NCBI GenBank assembly: GCA_017557885.1
Contig: JAFYXV010000009.1
Coordinates: 1-64,000, forward strand
Source of the DNA: a bacterium
GTDB taxonomy: Bacteria; Auribacterota; UBA3054
Length of the DNA: 64,000 bases
Direction of reading: 5' to 3'
Under the pieces are notes generated by a model. That model saw nothing but the letters and a program-made list of their open reading frames with translations, was not told where the DNA came from and did no database searches. Made by a program: the position numbers and the translations under genes. Each line of letters opens with the position of its first letter. Position 1 is the stretch's first letter. Shown here piece after piece: positions 40,921 through 49,134 of this stretch.

Positions 40921-43040
40921 TCTCCTGTAGGTTCGATTATGGCCAAACGATCTCTTACAACTTCTAAGAAGTCTTTGTTATTTGAAGAAAAACGCTGTAT
41001 TTGACTGTGAATTTGATCCGTAAATTTTGAATTGATACCGCTAAAGTATGGATTATTATTTAGATAAGCAGCATAAGTGCCAACAGCGCTATCTGAGCGA
41101 TTTAATCTGTACAGCTCATTATCATGCAAAAGAAACAGATTGCACTTTGATAAAATTCCAGTAATATACTCAGATATGCCCTCTATACTGTCTGCGATAA
41201 CATCCCACCAAATATCTACGCTCAAAGAAGCATTATTGTACAAATCTTCCAAAATAGAATGGAAATTTGGAAATATGGTATATCTTCTATATTTACCCAA
41301 CGAATCAACCATTGAAGTGCCAACTTCTTTAATATAAATATACTTTCTTAATCCAATAATTACAGAAATCATTTGATGATTAAATAAAAAATACGTGTGT
41401 CCTCTTTCCCAATTTTCCTCAGTCCCTCTTGATATTAAGTTCATATTTCCAGGACTTGTTCGTTTTATCAAAGTAGCCCCAAGAGCTAATATCATATTAT
41501 TGTCAGCCAAAGATGATCCTAGTAAGGGCGGGGCAGCAAAAACAATATTATCCACATTCTCACGAAACGAAGCGTTGTGCTCTTGACATTCATAATATGT
41601 CATTACGCATCCCGCTGAATGAGCAACAATCGTAGCCTTAAGGTCGTTAACACCGCGTTTTGATTTAATAAAATTCCGTAATTTGTTTTTGCTTACATAA
41701 GTATTCTTTATACTTCGCAATGAACTCCATGGGAAATCATGACATTCATAAGGACGCATATTAATGAATGGATTGCTATCCAATAAACTTCCAAAAAAAG
41801 TATCGTCATCTGGTGTTCGAGGGCAAGCATCTATTCCATGAATCAAAATTACCGGTTTTATTCGGCTAAGTTTAGTTTTACATGCATAGTAAGGTATTTG
41901 ATCAAATTTTATTTTTGCAATGGTGTTTTCGCCTAAGCTTAAATTTATAATTCTATGACGTATAATATTTTCATGATTATATTCATCATTAATTTCTTCA
42001 ATTTTATTGCTGTTTATTTTTTCAAAATTTTCATCGTAATAATCAATCATAAATGCTTGTTTGCAAGCAGTTTCAAAACACATCGTGCTATTCAAATTTT
42101 TAAAGGAAATATAGACAGGCCTGGGAGCTTGCGGAAGAGTAATTTGTGAGCCACCTGACGACCAGTTTATTGTTTCGGAAATTTCCTGCAAGTTTAATAT
42201 CGCAAGCTTATAATCAATGTTACTTTGACTTGAATTATGATTAAAGCTTACTTCTATGTAAGCCGGTTTATTAATATCTAAATTGTTAAAAGTTAAAAGA
42301 GGTTTGAAACTAAAGTTAGTGGCGTGATTAATGCTTGAAGCCACAGTTACGTGTTCGTTGTTGGCGTCAAGCTGAATTAAATGAATTTTTATCTGGCATT
42401 GAGCCATCGGGGTTGGAAAAGCGGCATAAATTTTGCCAGAGGTTTCCGTCGGAGTAAACCGATAATAATCCGAGTCTACTATAGAAACGGCGCCATTGTC
42501 TGTTTCTCCATAGAGGATATATTGTTTAACGCTATCATCAGGTAGTCCTATGTTTAAACTTGGAATGGTATCAACATTCACGGTACCGCCAGGAGCAGCG
42601 TCCCACTGAACTATCCAATTTACCGTGCGGTCGCCGGGGATATTTGTAAACTGAGTGTTTAAATGCGGATCAAAATTTCCATATTCTCCGTTTTCATTTA
42701 ATATACCGGTTTCAGTCGTGGTAAAAACAAAACGGGCATCTGGTTCATTAAAAAACGAGTTTTTGACTGATACAACATACGATTCAAAAATTTCCCCAGC
42801 GCTTTCAACTCCGTTGCTTATAACCAACCAGTCACAATTACTGGCCTGTATCTGACAATCGACCTCATAACTTGGATAATATTTCTTTCTCAACAAAATT
42901 TCAAAATTAGGATCTCCCTGAGTCAAACGAATGCAGATGTTAGTTGTATACGGAGGATCCTTGGGAGGATTAACGTATTCCTCCGCGAAGCACATCATCG
43001 GTAAAATGAAAACAAATAATATGAATTTAAACTGTTTCAT
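40917..43040 (-). CDS. Secreted alpha/beta-hydrolase (lipase/esterase-like) with beta-rich N-terminus
   Basis: A 707-residue exported protein (signal MKQFKFILFVFILPMMCFA). The first 390 residues are beta-rich and unrecognised. From about residue 393 an alpha/beta-hydrolase begins with oxyanion motif VILIHGID, followed by the nucleophile elbow VAHSAGCVM (G-x-S-x-G variant A-H-S-A-G) and F-A-A-P-P-L-L-G, as in PGAP1/triacylglycerol-lipase-like proteins. The catalytic acid and His are not certain; GHTYFLFNHQ may hold the His. It probably acts on lipid or ester substrates at the cell surface. ATGA overlaps link it to both neighbours. Confidence 0.75.
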   Translation of the reverse strand: MKQFKFILFVFILPMMCFAEEYVNPPKDPPYTTNICIRLTQGDPNFEILLRKKYYPSYEVDCQIQASNCDWLVISNGVESAGEIFESYVVSVKNSFFNEPDARFVFTTTETGILNENGEYGNFDPHLNTQFTNIPGDRTVNWIVQWDAAPGGTVNVDTIPSLNIGLPDDSVKQYILYGETDNGAVSIVDSDYYRFTPTETSGKIYAAFPTPMAQCQIKIHLIQLDANNEHVTVASSINHATNFSFKPLLTFNNLDINKPAYIEVSFNHNSSQSNIDYKLAILNLQEISETINWSSGGSQITLPQAPRPVYISFKNLNSTMCFETACKQAFMIDYYDENFEKINSNKIEEINDEYNHENIIRHRIINLSLGENTIAKIKFDQIPYYACKTKLSRIKPVILIHGIDACPRTPDDDTFFGSLLDSNPFINMRPYECHDFPWSSLRSIKNTYVSKNKLRNFIKSKRGVNDLKATIVAHSAGCVMTYYECQEHNASFRENVDNIVFAAPPLLGSSLADNNMILALGATLIKRTSPGNMNLISRGTEENWERGHTYFLFNHQMISVIIGLRKYIYIKEVGTSMVDSLGKYRRYTIFPNFHSILEDLYNNASLSVDIWWDVIADSIEGISEYITGILSKCNLFLLHDNELYRLNRSDSAVGTYAAYLNNNPYFSGINSKFTDQIHSQIQRFSSNNKDFLEVVRDRLAIIEPTGE

Positions 43041-44827
43041 TTTCTTATAATCAAATAATTGAAAAAAAGCGGTTCGATGTTTTCACCATCAGATTGACGC
43101 CTTACGCAAAAAGATTCGTTACTGGCATTTACCACAACCCAATACGGAGTCGTGGTTTCCTGACGCGGAGTCAAAAGGATAATGGCATTGCTTGTTAATC
43201 CTGAGCATGAAACAGGCGATGATGCGTCAGAATTTATCGGTATCTCTACAACTCCGCACTGTGTCGAGTTTTGAAATTGCAAGAATGACTGAGCCTGAAT
43301 ATTGCCGCCTTCAGTCGCCAAAAGCGTCAAATCGCCGTTTGGGGCGATTATTTTTCCTGTCGAATTAGCTATTACCACATTACAGGAATTAGTTGTGCTT
43401 CCTACTACCCAATCTCCGCTTCCGTTTATCTTTAAATCGGATACTTTTAAAGACCCTATAACTGTTCCTCCGTTAGTTGTTATAAGCATGTCTTTAAGAT
43501 CATCGCAAAACATTTCCCAAGAAATTTTCGAATTAAACAAATTAGGATGTTCTGCAAGTAAGGAAACAAACATATCACCAAGGCTGGAACTTGTGACAAC
43601 TGCCGAGCCGCCTACGGTAATATTTCCGCTTTCTACAGCAAATCCGTTCTCGTTGAACGTGAAGCTTTCATCGTCGCTGAATTTGAATATAGACCAAATG
43701 TCTTGCATAGTATATGTTAATGACCAATAAAAACTTAAATATTCATAAAAGAACTGCTGGGGGGTCATTCCACTGCGGGGTTCATCTCCTCCTCCCCTGG
43801 GCTCGTTAGAAGCGCCGTATGGTTTATAGAAATCTCCGTACCTTATACTTGAACAAGTATATACGTAAAGCGGAGTGTTGCCAGTTCTTTTCACACAAAG
43901 CAAATAATCTCGATCTGCAAAAATTTGCACAGGGGATGAAAACGAATAGGTGATTCTGGGAAAATTCGACGTATTTATTAAGGCGGCAGGGTACTCAACT
44001 ATTTGAGCGACACCAGAGTTAATTACGCAAGCAGATATGTAAACATTTTGTGGCGATAAGATCCTGGCAACATTATCGCAGTATAAAGTCACGCTTTCAA
44101 GCTGGGTATCGCGTGAGACACGGAAAGTGTTGCCTGCTCTATCCCAATTGCAATCAACCGCAGGCAGCCAATAGCTTGCTCCAGTGGTAGGATCTATTCT
44201 GCCGACAATGGGAGAAGATCTGGCAATCACTACGCTTCCGTCATCATTAATTGTAATGGCGTTAGTTATGTCCTCGCATATCTCATCAAGTCTATTGTAA
44301 GCGATGGAAAGATTCTGCAAAGCTCCCTGGGAATTTGATAAAGAATTCGCAATTGAGTTAACGGCATTTGAGAGACTGGCCAAGTTGGAACTTAAAGCCG
44401 TGAAGGAAGTTTTTAAATCTACGACTTGATTTGAAACCGCTATAAGTTCTTCTAGAGTTGCGAAAGAAGAGCCGGAATTGAAAACTTCTTCGGAATAAAG
44501 AAAAAATCTTTCAAAATCATTAATTTCATAAACGCCGCTATTAAGACGAGCGTCATTGTTAATGCTAAACCTCGAATTGGAAAATTGGAACAAATTGGAG
44601 AGACATTGAAACTTTTCCGGGAGGTCATATTCCAGTTTTGCCAATCTGGAGGTAACGGAAACATACTGCTCTTTAATATATTTTGATTGGACCTCTAAAT
44701 TGGAAACAGCTTGTGACAAGTAAGCTCTAAGCTCGGGATCTTGATAACAAGAAGAGCTATTATCAATTGCAGACGCGACAACGGTTGCCGGAATTAAGAG
44801 AAAAAAAAGGAGTGAAAAGTTTTTCAT
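43037..44827 (-). CDS. Secreted coiled-coil / tail-fibre-like protein
   Basis: A 596-residue exported protein (signal MKNFSLLFFLLIPATVVASA). Residues 35-190 are rich in Leu, Ser and Asn heptads (T-A-L-S-S-N-L-A-S-L-S-N-A-V-N-S-I-A-N-S-L) and predicted coiled coil. A beta domain with two DEPR/NEPR-type repeats follows, and the C-terminal part has short repeated beta elements (G-G-T-V-I-G-S-L-K-V, G-N-I-T-V-G-G-S-A-V) ending P-Y-W-V-V-V-N-A-S-N-E-S-F, like trimeric phage fibre heads. It is the first gene of the operon, directly behind a consensus promoter. It may form a trimeric surface fibre; enzymatic motifs are absent. Confidence 0.7.
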   Translation of the reverse strand: MKNFSLLFFLLIPATVVASAIDNSSSCYQDPELRAYLSQAVSNLEVQSKYIKEQYVSVTSRLAKLEYDLPEKFQCLSNLFQFSNSRFSINNDARLNSGVYEINDFERFFLYSEEVFNSGSSFATLEELIAVSNQVVDLKTSFTALSSNLASLSNAVNSIANSLSNSQGALQNLSIAYNRLDEICEDITNAITINDDGSVVIARSSPIVGRIDPTTGASYWLPAVDCNWDRAGNTFRVSRDTQLESVTLYCDNVARILSPQNVYISACVINSGVAQIVEYPAALINTSNFPRITYSFSSPVQIFADRDYLLCVKRTGNTPLYVYTCSSIRYGDFYKPYGASNEPRGGGDEPRSGMTPQQFFYEYLSFYWSLTYTMQDIWSIFKFSDDESFTFNENGFAVESGNITVGGSAVVTSSSLGDMFVSLLAEHPNLFNSKISWEMFCDDLKDMLITTNGGTVIGSLKVSDLKINGSGDWVVGSTTNSCNVVIANSTGKIIAPNGDLTLLATEGGNIQAQSFLQFQNSTQCGVVEIPINSDASSPVSCSGLTSNAIILLTPRQETTTPYWVVVNASNESFCVRRQSDGENIEPLFFNYLIIRK

Positions 44828-44862
44828 AAAGACAAATGAAGGTTTATGTTAACATTTGTTTT

Positions 44863-44891
44863 ATTATATGAAATAAACCATTGGTTGTCAA
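44863..44891 (-). promoter_or_regulatory. Consensus sigma-70 promoter for the five-gene operon
   Basis: On the minus strand a perfect -35 TTGACA (44891-44886) and perfect -10 TATAAT (44868-44863) are separated by exactly 17 bases. The transcript would begin about 30 bases before the ATG at 44827. This is the strongest promoter in the window. Confidence 0.9.
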
Positions 44892-44991
44892 AGCTGTATA
44901 AACAAAAAAGCATCCAGTTTTTTAAGGAAATCTCGCTTGCAAGAGTTTTGGCTGTGAGGCATTTAAATATATATTCTTTAAGTCGGGAGAC

Positions 44992-45027
44992 AAAAAAAAT
45001 ACCCGCGCTTTCGCGCGGGTATTTTTA
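44992..45027. terminator. Bidirectional Rho-independent terminator
   Basis: 8-bp GC stem (45001-45008 and 45013-45020) with loop TTTC, extended by A/T pairs. T-runs occur after the stem on both strands. It terminates the minus-strand Cys-rich gene at 45045 and would also insulate the operon promoter at 44863-44891. Confidence 0.88.
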
Positions 45028-45044
45028 CCATTAAAGTAATTTAA

Positions 45045-45641
45045 TTACTTCTGGGGGCATTCGCACTTTTCGCTGTCTTCCCAAATGCAGGGGAGCTTCG
45101 GCCAGCAGTCTTCTTCCCAAACCGGGGTCAGGCTGACGGCATCATAGAAGCTGTTTTCAGCAAAGCCGAAGAGCAGGCAATCGGAGAGACCGCAAAGGAA
45201 GCGGGCAGTGCCGATGAAAACGCCTTCAGCGGCGCCAAGAACGAAACCGAAGATCGGAACAGCAGCGCTGCCCATGAAAGCTTCTTCAGTCACTTCAGCG
45301 GGGCTGGCGACCATGTTGTCGATGCCGCGGGCCCAAGCTTTGTTGATCTTGAACCAAATGTTCTCGGTGGTCTTGGGTTCGGGCTTGCAGGGCTGGCAGG
45401 GCTGGCAGCAGTTCACGAAAGTGAAACCGCAGCAGGGGCTGCAGGGCTGGCAAACGGGCTTGGCGCAAGTCCCGCAAGAAACGACGTTCAGATTGCAGGG
45501 CTGGCAGGGGGTTTTCTCGACGCACTTGTAGTTCACGGCGACCTGCTGACCGCAGGAGCCATCGTTGCACTGCATTTCGACTTCAGCGAAAGCGGTGCCA
45601 ACAAAAGCGACCAGAACCAAGAGGGTCATGAGTTTCTTCAT
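45045..45641 (-). CDS. Cys-rich secreted protein with TIGR04073-like exosortase-associated domain
   Basis: A 198-residue exported protein (signal MKKLMTLLVLVAFVGTAFA, start preceded by AGGAAGGA). The first half of the mature protein holds P-C-Q-P-C and related pairs, about 20 cysteines in all. The second half (W-A-R-G-I-D-N-M-V-A-S-P-A-E-V, then G-F-V-L-G-A-A-E-G-V-F-I-G-T-A-R and a late W-E-E-D) matches the pattern of the exosortase-system-associated TIGR04073 family of Verrucomicrobia/Planctomycetes: R-G, a P-E motif and a Gly-rich amphipathic helix. Own promoter and terminator suggest abundant single-gene expression. The cysteines may be disulphide-linked in the envelope. Confidence 0.72.
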   Translation of the reverse strand: MKKLMTLLVLVAFVGTAFAEVEMQCNDGSCGQQVAVNYKCVEKTPCQPCNLNVVSCGTCAKPVCQPCSPCCGFTFVNCCQPCQPCKPEPKTTENIWFKINKAWARGIDNMVASPAEVTEEAFMGSAAVPIFGFVLGAAEGVFIGTARFLCGLSDCLLFGFAENSFYDAVSLTPVWEEDCWPKLPCIWEDSEKCECPQK

Positions 45642-45682
45642 AGTTTTCCTTCCTACTTGTTTTGTTGTTGATGTGTTTTCCA

Positions 45683-45702
45683 CCGACTCTAGGAAAAGTC
45701 GG
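45683..45702 (-). promoter_or_regulatory. 5' leader hairpin of the Cys-rich gene
   Basis: Six-base perfect arms (45683-45688 and 45697-45702) in the approximately 80-base leader between promoter and ATG, ahead of the ribosome site. It could stabilise the mRNA; no regulatory partner is visible. Confidence 0.4.
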
Positions 45703-45730
45703 AGGCGTTAATTAAAAATTATTTTGCTTT

Positions 45731-45759
45731 ATTCTATCAGATGTGCCCCCGCAAGTCAA
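45731..45759 (-). promoter_or_regulatory. Sigma-70 promoter for the Cys-rich gene
   Basis: Minus strand: -35 TTGACT (45759-45754), 17-base spacer, then -10 TAGAAT (45736-45731) preceded by a TGA extension. Predicted leader about 80 bases. Confidence 0.8.
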
Positions 45760-45762
45760 TAC

Positions 45763-47136
45763 TCACTCCTCCACCAGGTCAAGCAGGACCCTGAGGTGGA
45801 GGGTCTGGCTCTTGGTCATCTTGAGTTTCTCCCCATACTGGGTGACCATGACACCGCTTTTGGAATTGTAAAGGGAGAGCCTCAGGCCGTCGTAGGGGTA
45901 GTAGCCGTTCTCTGGGGTTTGCGTTTCGGACTGGAAATAGCCTTTCCCCCTCACCAGCAGAAAATCCCCGGACTTTCTTTGGAGAAGCTTTTGGGGCCCC
46001 CTCAGGGGATACCAGGACTCCAGCTGGTTAATTAAGACCACCCCTTCCTTGGCCACGATGCCCTCGTCGGACCCTTTGACCAGGGAGTAGCCCGGACGTT
46101 CCTTTTCCGCCTTGATGGCCACCGGGGCGCCTGCGGGGAATTTTGTGACCAGGCTCAGGCAGGACATGACGTCGTGGGAAGTGATGTTTTTGGACATGAC
46201 GTCGATGGTCAATTCCCCGCTGCGGGGGTTCAGGCGGTAAACGATCATGCGCCGGACGCCGTTCAATAGGTCCGGGGCCGCCAGCACTCTTACGGCGCCG
46301 TCCTCCTCTATCCGCCATTTCCATTTCTTGGGATCCGCCACTTTGGCCTTGTAATTGCGGGTGGGGACGATCTCCTCCTCGGGCTGCAGGAAAGACTGCA
46401 TGGTCCCGCCGAAATTCTCCCGGCTGTCGGGGCCGTAGTGCACCAGCATGCCGTGGTGCTCCGGAGCGATCATAACGCAGGCGTAAGCGTTGCTAACGCC
46501 GACGAGGGGGCCGTATTCGCTGCCTGTCGGCCTGCAGAAGACCGTCACGCCCTGCCTTGTTTCCGTGGGGAAAGCCCGGAAGCTTTCGCTTTTGCACTGG
46601 GAAACGTAGTTGGTCCTACCGAAGATCATGGCCTCCCTGAGCCTCACGCCGCCCTCCAGTTCCGGATCCAAAAGATCAACCACGGCCTCGCTGTCCCCTT
46701 CCACGGTTATAGTAAGGTCTTCCGTGCCCTTGAAAGTCTGGTTGACTTCCTCAAAGGAGCCTTTTTTGATATCCGCTTCCCAGATGGTCTTTTTGTTGCC
46801 GCTTATCCTGACTTTGGCCTTGGCTTCCTTCGGCGAGGTCTCGTCCATGCAGACGCACATCTTCAGAGTCGTCTTGTCTTGCGGCAAAGAATAGACCAAA
46901 ATTGCGCTGCCCTTGACGCTCAAGCCCTTCTCAAAGACCGTCCCTCCGTTCTTAAGACTCTTCCCCTCGAAGGTCTCGTTGCGTGTCACTTTAGGCGCGC
47001 CGCCCTTTTGAGCGTAGCACTCCACTCCCACAGGCTCGCTGAGGCTGACGTGGGAACGGTCATAGACTCTCTGGTCCACGCTGGCGCAGCCCAAAATTAG
47101 CAAAGCCGCGCCGCTAAAGAAAAGAACGTTTTTCAT
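45763..47136 (-). CDS. NPCBM-domain lipoprotein
   Basis: A 457-residue lipoprotein (MKNVLFFSGAALLILGC, lipid Cys at 17). Residues about 55-165 look like an NPCBM carbohydrate-binding module (F-E-K-G-L-S-V-K-G-S-A-I-L-V-Y-S-L, K-T-I-W-E-A-D-I and V-V-D-L-L-D-P). The rest resembles a mutarotase-like beta-sandwich with a G-M-L-V-H-Y-G-P segment. No catalytic residues can be named. The start was set at 47136, where ATG overlaps the upstream protease stop by four bases. It is the last gene of the metzincin operon and may anchor to glycans. Confidence 0.68.
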   Translation of the reverse strand: MKNVLFFSGAALLILGCASVDQRVYDRSHVSLSEPVGVECYAQKGGAPKVTRNETFEGKSLKNGGTVFEKGLSVKGSAILVYSLPQDKTTLKMCVCMDETSPKEAKAKVRISGNKKTIWEADIKKGSFEEVNQTFKGTEDLTITVEGDSEAVVDLLDPELEGGVRLREAMIFGRTNYVSQCKSESFRAFPTETRQGVTVFCRPTGSEYGPLVGVSNAYACVMIAPEHHGMLVHYGPDSRENFGGTMQSFLQPEEEIVPTRNYKAKVADPKKWKWRIEEDGAVRVLAAPDLLNGVRRMIVYRLNPRSGELTIDVMSKNITSHDVMSCLSLVTKFPAGAPVAIKAEKERPGYSLVKGSDEGIVAKEGVVLINQLESWYPLRGPQKLLQRKSGDFLLVRGKGYFQSETQTPENGYYPYDGLRLSLYNSKSGVMVTQYGEKLKMTKSQTLHLRVLLDLVEE

Positions 47137-49106
47137 TTTTGGATATACATGCCGCTGCACATCTTGAAGAAAGCGCCCTTCTCGCCGACGTCCTTGAGCC
47201 AGAAACGCTCGCACATCCCGTTGCCGCCTATTAGGAAATTGCTAAGGATGTAAGCTTTGCCGTTCACTATGACTCTTGTCAGCATCTGCTTCTGCAGATT
47301 GATGACGAAGATCCAGTCCTGCCAGGACTCGTCAATCCTGGCTTTGGTCGTGGTTGTCTTCTCTTCGCTGCAGAGCTCCATCTTGCCTTCTTCGGTAACA
47401 TGAACGTAGAAAAGCGAATCTCCGCTGATATCCTTGACGTCGAAATAAGTGCTGCCGAGACTGGGTTTCAGTCTGACCCTGAATTCCAGAGTCTTGGCGC
47501 TATTATCCTCGGGCTTCAGGGCCATGGGCGCCATAACGCCGCTGCCGCCGTGATGGGACCACAAGACTTTCCCCTCCTCGGGATCTTCCACTATTTCGCC
47601 CTGAGTGTCGCTGTCAAGCGGCATAAAGCCAAACTGTTTGTCGACCTTGCCCAGTTCGAAATCGCTGAAATCATATTTCCTGCTGGAGGCGGAAGGAATG
47701 GGCGCCGTCAGAGTGACGGTGCTGTAATTTCCGTAGGAGTCGATGGCGTCGATCTGCACCATGCCCTTGTCATAGAGTTTCAGGGCTTCAAAAATGTTGA
47801 TCTTCGCGACCTTTTCCGTGTAGGGGGCGGGATAGTAATGCGTCTGTTCGAGAGAGCAGACGAAGAACGGGTCGGTTATGGTGTACCATACGAGACCGTT
47901 TTCAGCCTCGATCTTAACGGTCTCCCTGTCCTCTTCCAAGGTAATAGAAGGGCCCTTCTCGCTGACAAGCCCTTTCACCTCATTGAAGAAAGGCGAAACG
48001 TTCAACCAGGCCGTTTCGGGCTTGTTCCAGCAATACTCCTCTTCCTCGCTGAAATAATAGTTCGTGGGGCAGCGCGCGGTCGGCGTCTCATAGAAAGTAA
48101 AGATCCTGTTGATGTGGTCGCCCGCCCTGGCCATGATGCCCGGGCCCTCGATGTGAGGCAGCCCGAAGCTGTGCCCCAGTTCATGCTGGTAAGCGCCCAG
48201 AGTCGTGGCCACATGGCCCCACTGGACGTCCCTCCACACGGAGTCGTTGTTCGGTGAAGTGATCGGCGTGTTGTTAGTGAAAGCCTGGACCACGTCGGCA
48301 AGCGAAGAGGGCCAGCCGTAGAGGCCGTTGGCGCCGAACTGGCCGAGGAGCTGGCCGCCCAGGGCCGTGTTACCCGATAGTTTTCCGTTCCTTAGCATCT
48401 GGGTGTTGCAAAGCCCCGTGATGTGGCGGTTGCCTTTCCCTTCGTTGCCTTTTCCCACCGTGCGCAAAAATTCCTCGTAAAGCTTGTCTTCGTTGAAGTC
48501 GTCGTTCAAACGGCGCCATTCGTTGATCTCCGCTCTGGAATATTTGCTCGTGATGATCTGCACGTCTATTTCGCCGTCCTTATCGAGATAGAAGCTGAAG
48601 GTCTTCCTCGGATACCCGTTTCTGACCAAGCTGTCGGCGCTGTAGGACTGCAGAAGTTCCAGGGACGTGCGGTACTTCTTCAGCCAGAGGTCCGGATCCT
48701 CTTCCTGGGGATCGTTGTCAAGATTCGAGAGATATTTCCTGTCGCCGGTGTTGTCCACCAGATAATAAGCCTGGTAGAGGTAATCCGTCTTCGGGCGTTC
48801 GTAATTCAGGGTAATATTGCAGACTGTTTCCCCGCTCTTGATCTCGATGTCGTTCTTGCCGAATTTAAGCTTGGTCCAGCCTTTAAAGCGTCCCTTGTAA
48901 GCCGGGCACTGCAGCGACTCTCCCGTCGTCTTGTTCAGGACCGTTACTTCAACGATGTCAGAGGGGCAGTGTCCGCGGAACAGCGGCACGGGATAAGTTA
49001 TCCTTTCGCCGTCTTTGAAATTGTCCACGACGATAGGCGAATTATCCTTTTTCCCGCAGGCGGAAAAAAGCGCGCAGAGCGCCAAAAGCAGAAGTACTTT
49101 TTTCAT
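47133..49106 (-). CDS. Metzincin-type metalloprotease lipoprotein
   Basis: A 657-residue lipoprotein (MKKVLLLLALCALFSACGKK). The protease domain carries the zinc site HELGHSFGLPH at about residues 306-316 with the downstream Met-turn PGIMARAG, the metzincin pattern HExxHxxGxxH. The N-terminal Ig-like domain (V-V-D-N-F-K-D-G-E-R-I-T-Y-P-V-P-L-F-R-G) and protease domain are paralogous to the gene at 49135-52776; a concanavalin-like C-terminal domain follows. The start at 49106 gives a good lipobox, and it lies 28 bases after the paralogue. Substrates may be glycoproteins. Confidence 0.84.
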   Translation of the reverse strand: MKKVLLLLALCALFSACGKKDNSPIVVDNFKDGERITYPVPLFRGHCPSDIVEVTVLNKTTGESLQCPAYKGRFKGWTKLKFGKNDIEIKSGETVCNITLNYERPKTDYLYQAYYLVDNTGDRKYLSNLDNDPQEEDPDLWLKKYRTSLELLQSYSADSLVRNGYPRKTFSFYLDKDGEIDVQIITSKYSRAEINEWRRLNDDFNEDKLYEEFLRTVGKGNEGKGNRHITGLCNTQMLRNGKLSGNTALGGQLLGQFGANGLYGWPSSLADVVQAFTNNTPITSPNNDSVWRDVQWGHVATTLGAYQHELGHSFGLPHIEGPGIMARAGDHINRIFTFYETPTARCPTNYYFSEEEEYCWNKPETAWLNVSPFFNEVKGLVSEKGPSITLEEDRETVKIEAENGLVWYTITDPFFVCSLEQTHYYPAPYTEKVAKINIFEALKLYDKGMVQIDAIDSYGNYSTVTLTAPIPSASSRKYDFSDFELGKVDKQFGFMPLDSDTQGEIVEDPEEGKVLWSHHGGSGVMAPMALKPEDNSAKTLEFRVRLKPSLGSTYFDVKDISGDSLFYVHVTEEGKMELCSEEKTTTTKARIDESWQDWIFVINLQKQMLTRVIVNGKAYILSNFLIGGNGMCERFWLKDVGEKGAFFKMCSGMYIQK

Positions 49107-49134
49107 ATGTTTCCTTAATGATATTAATTGCAAA

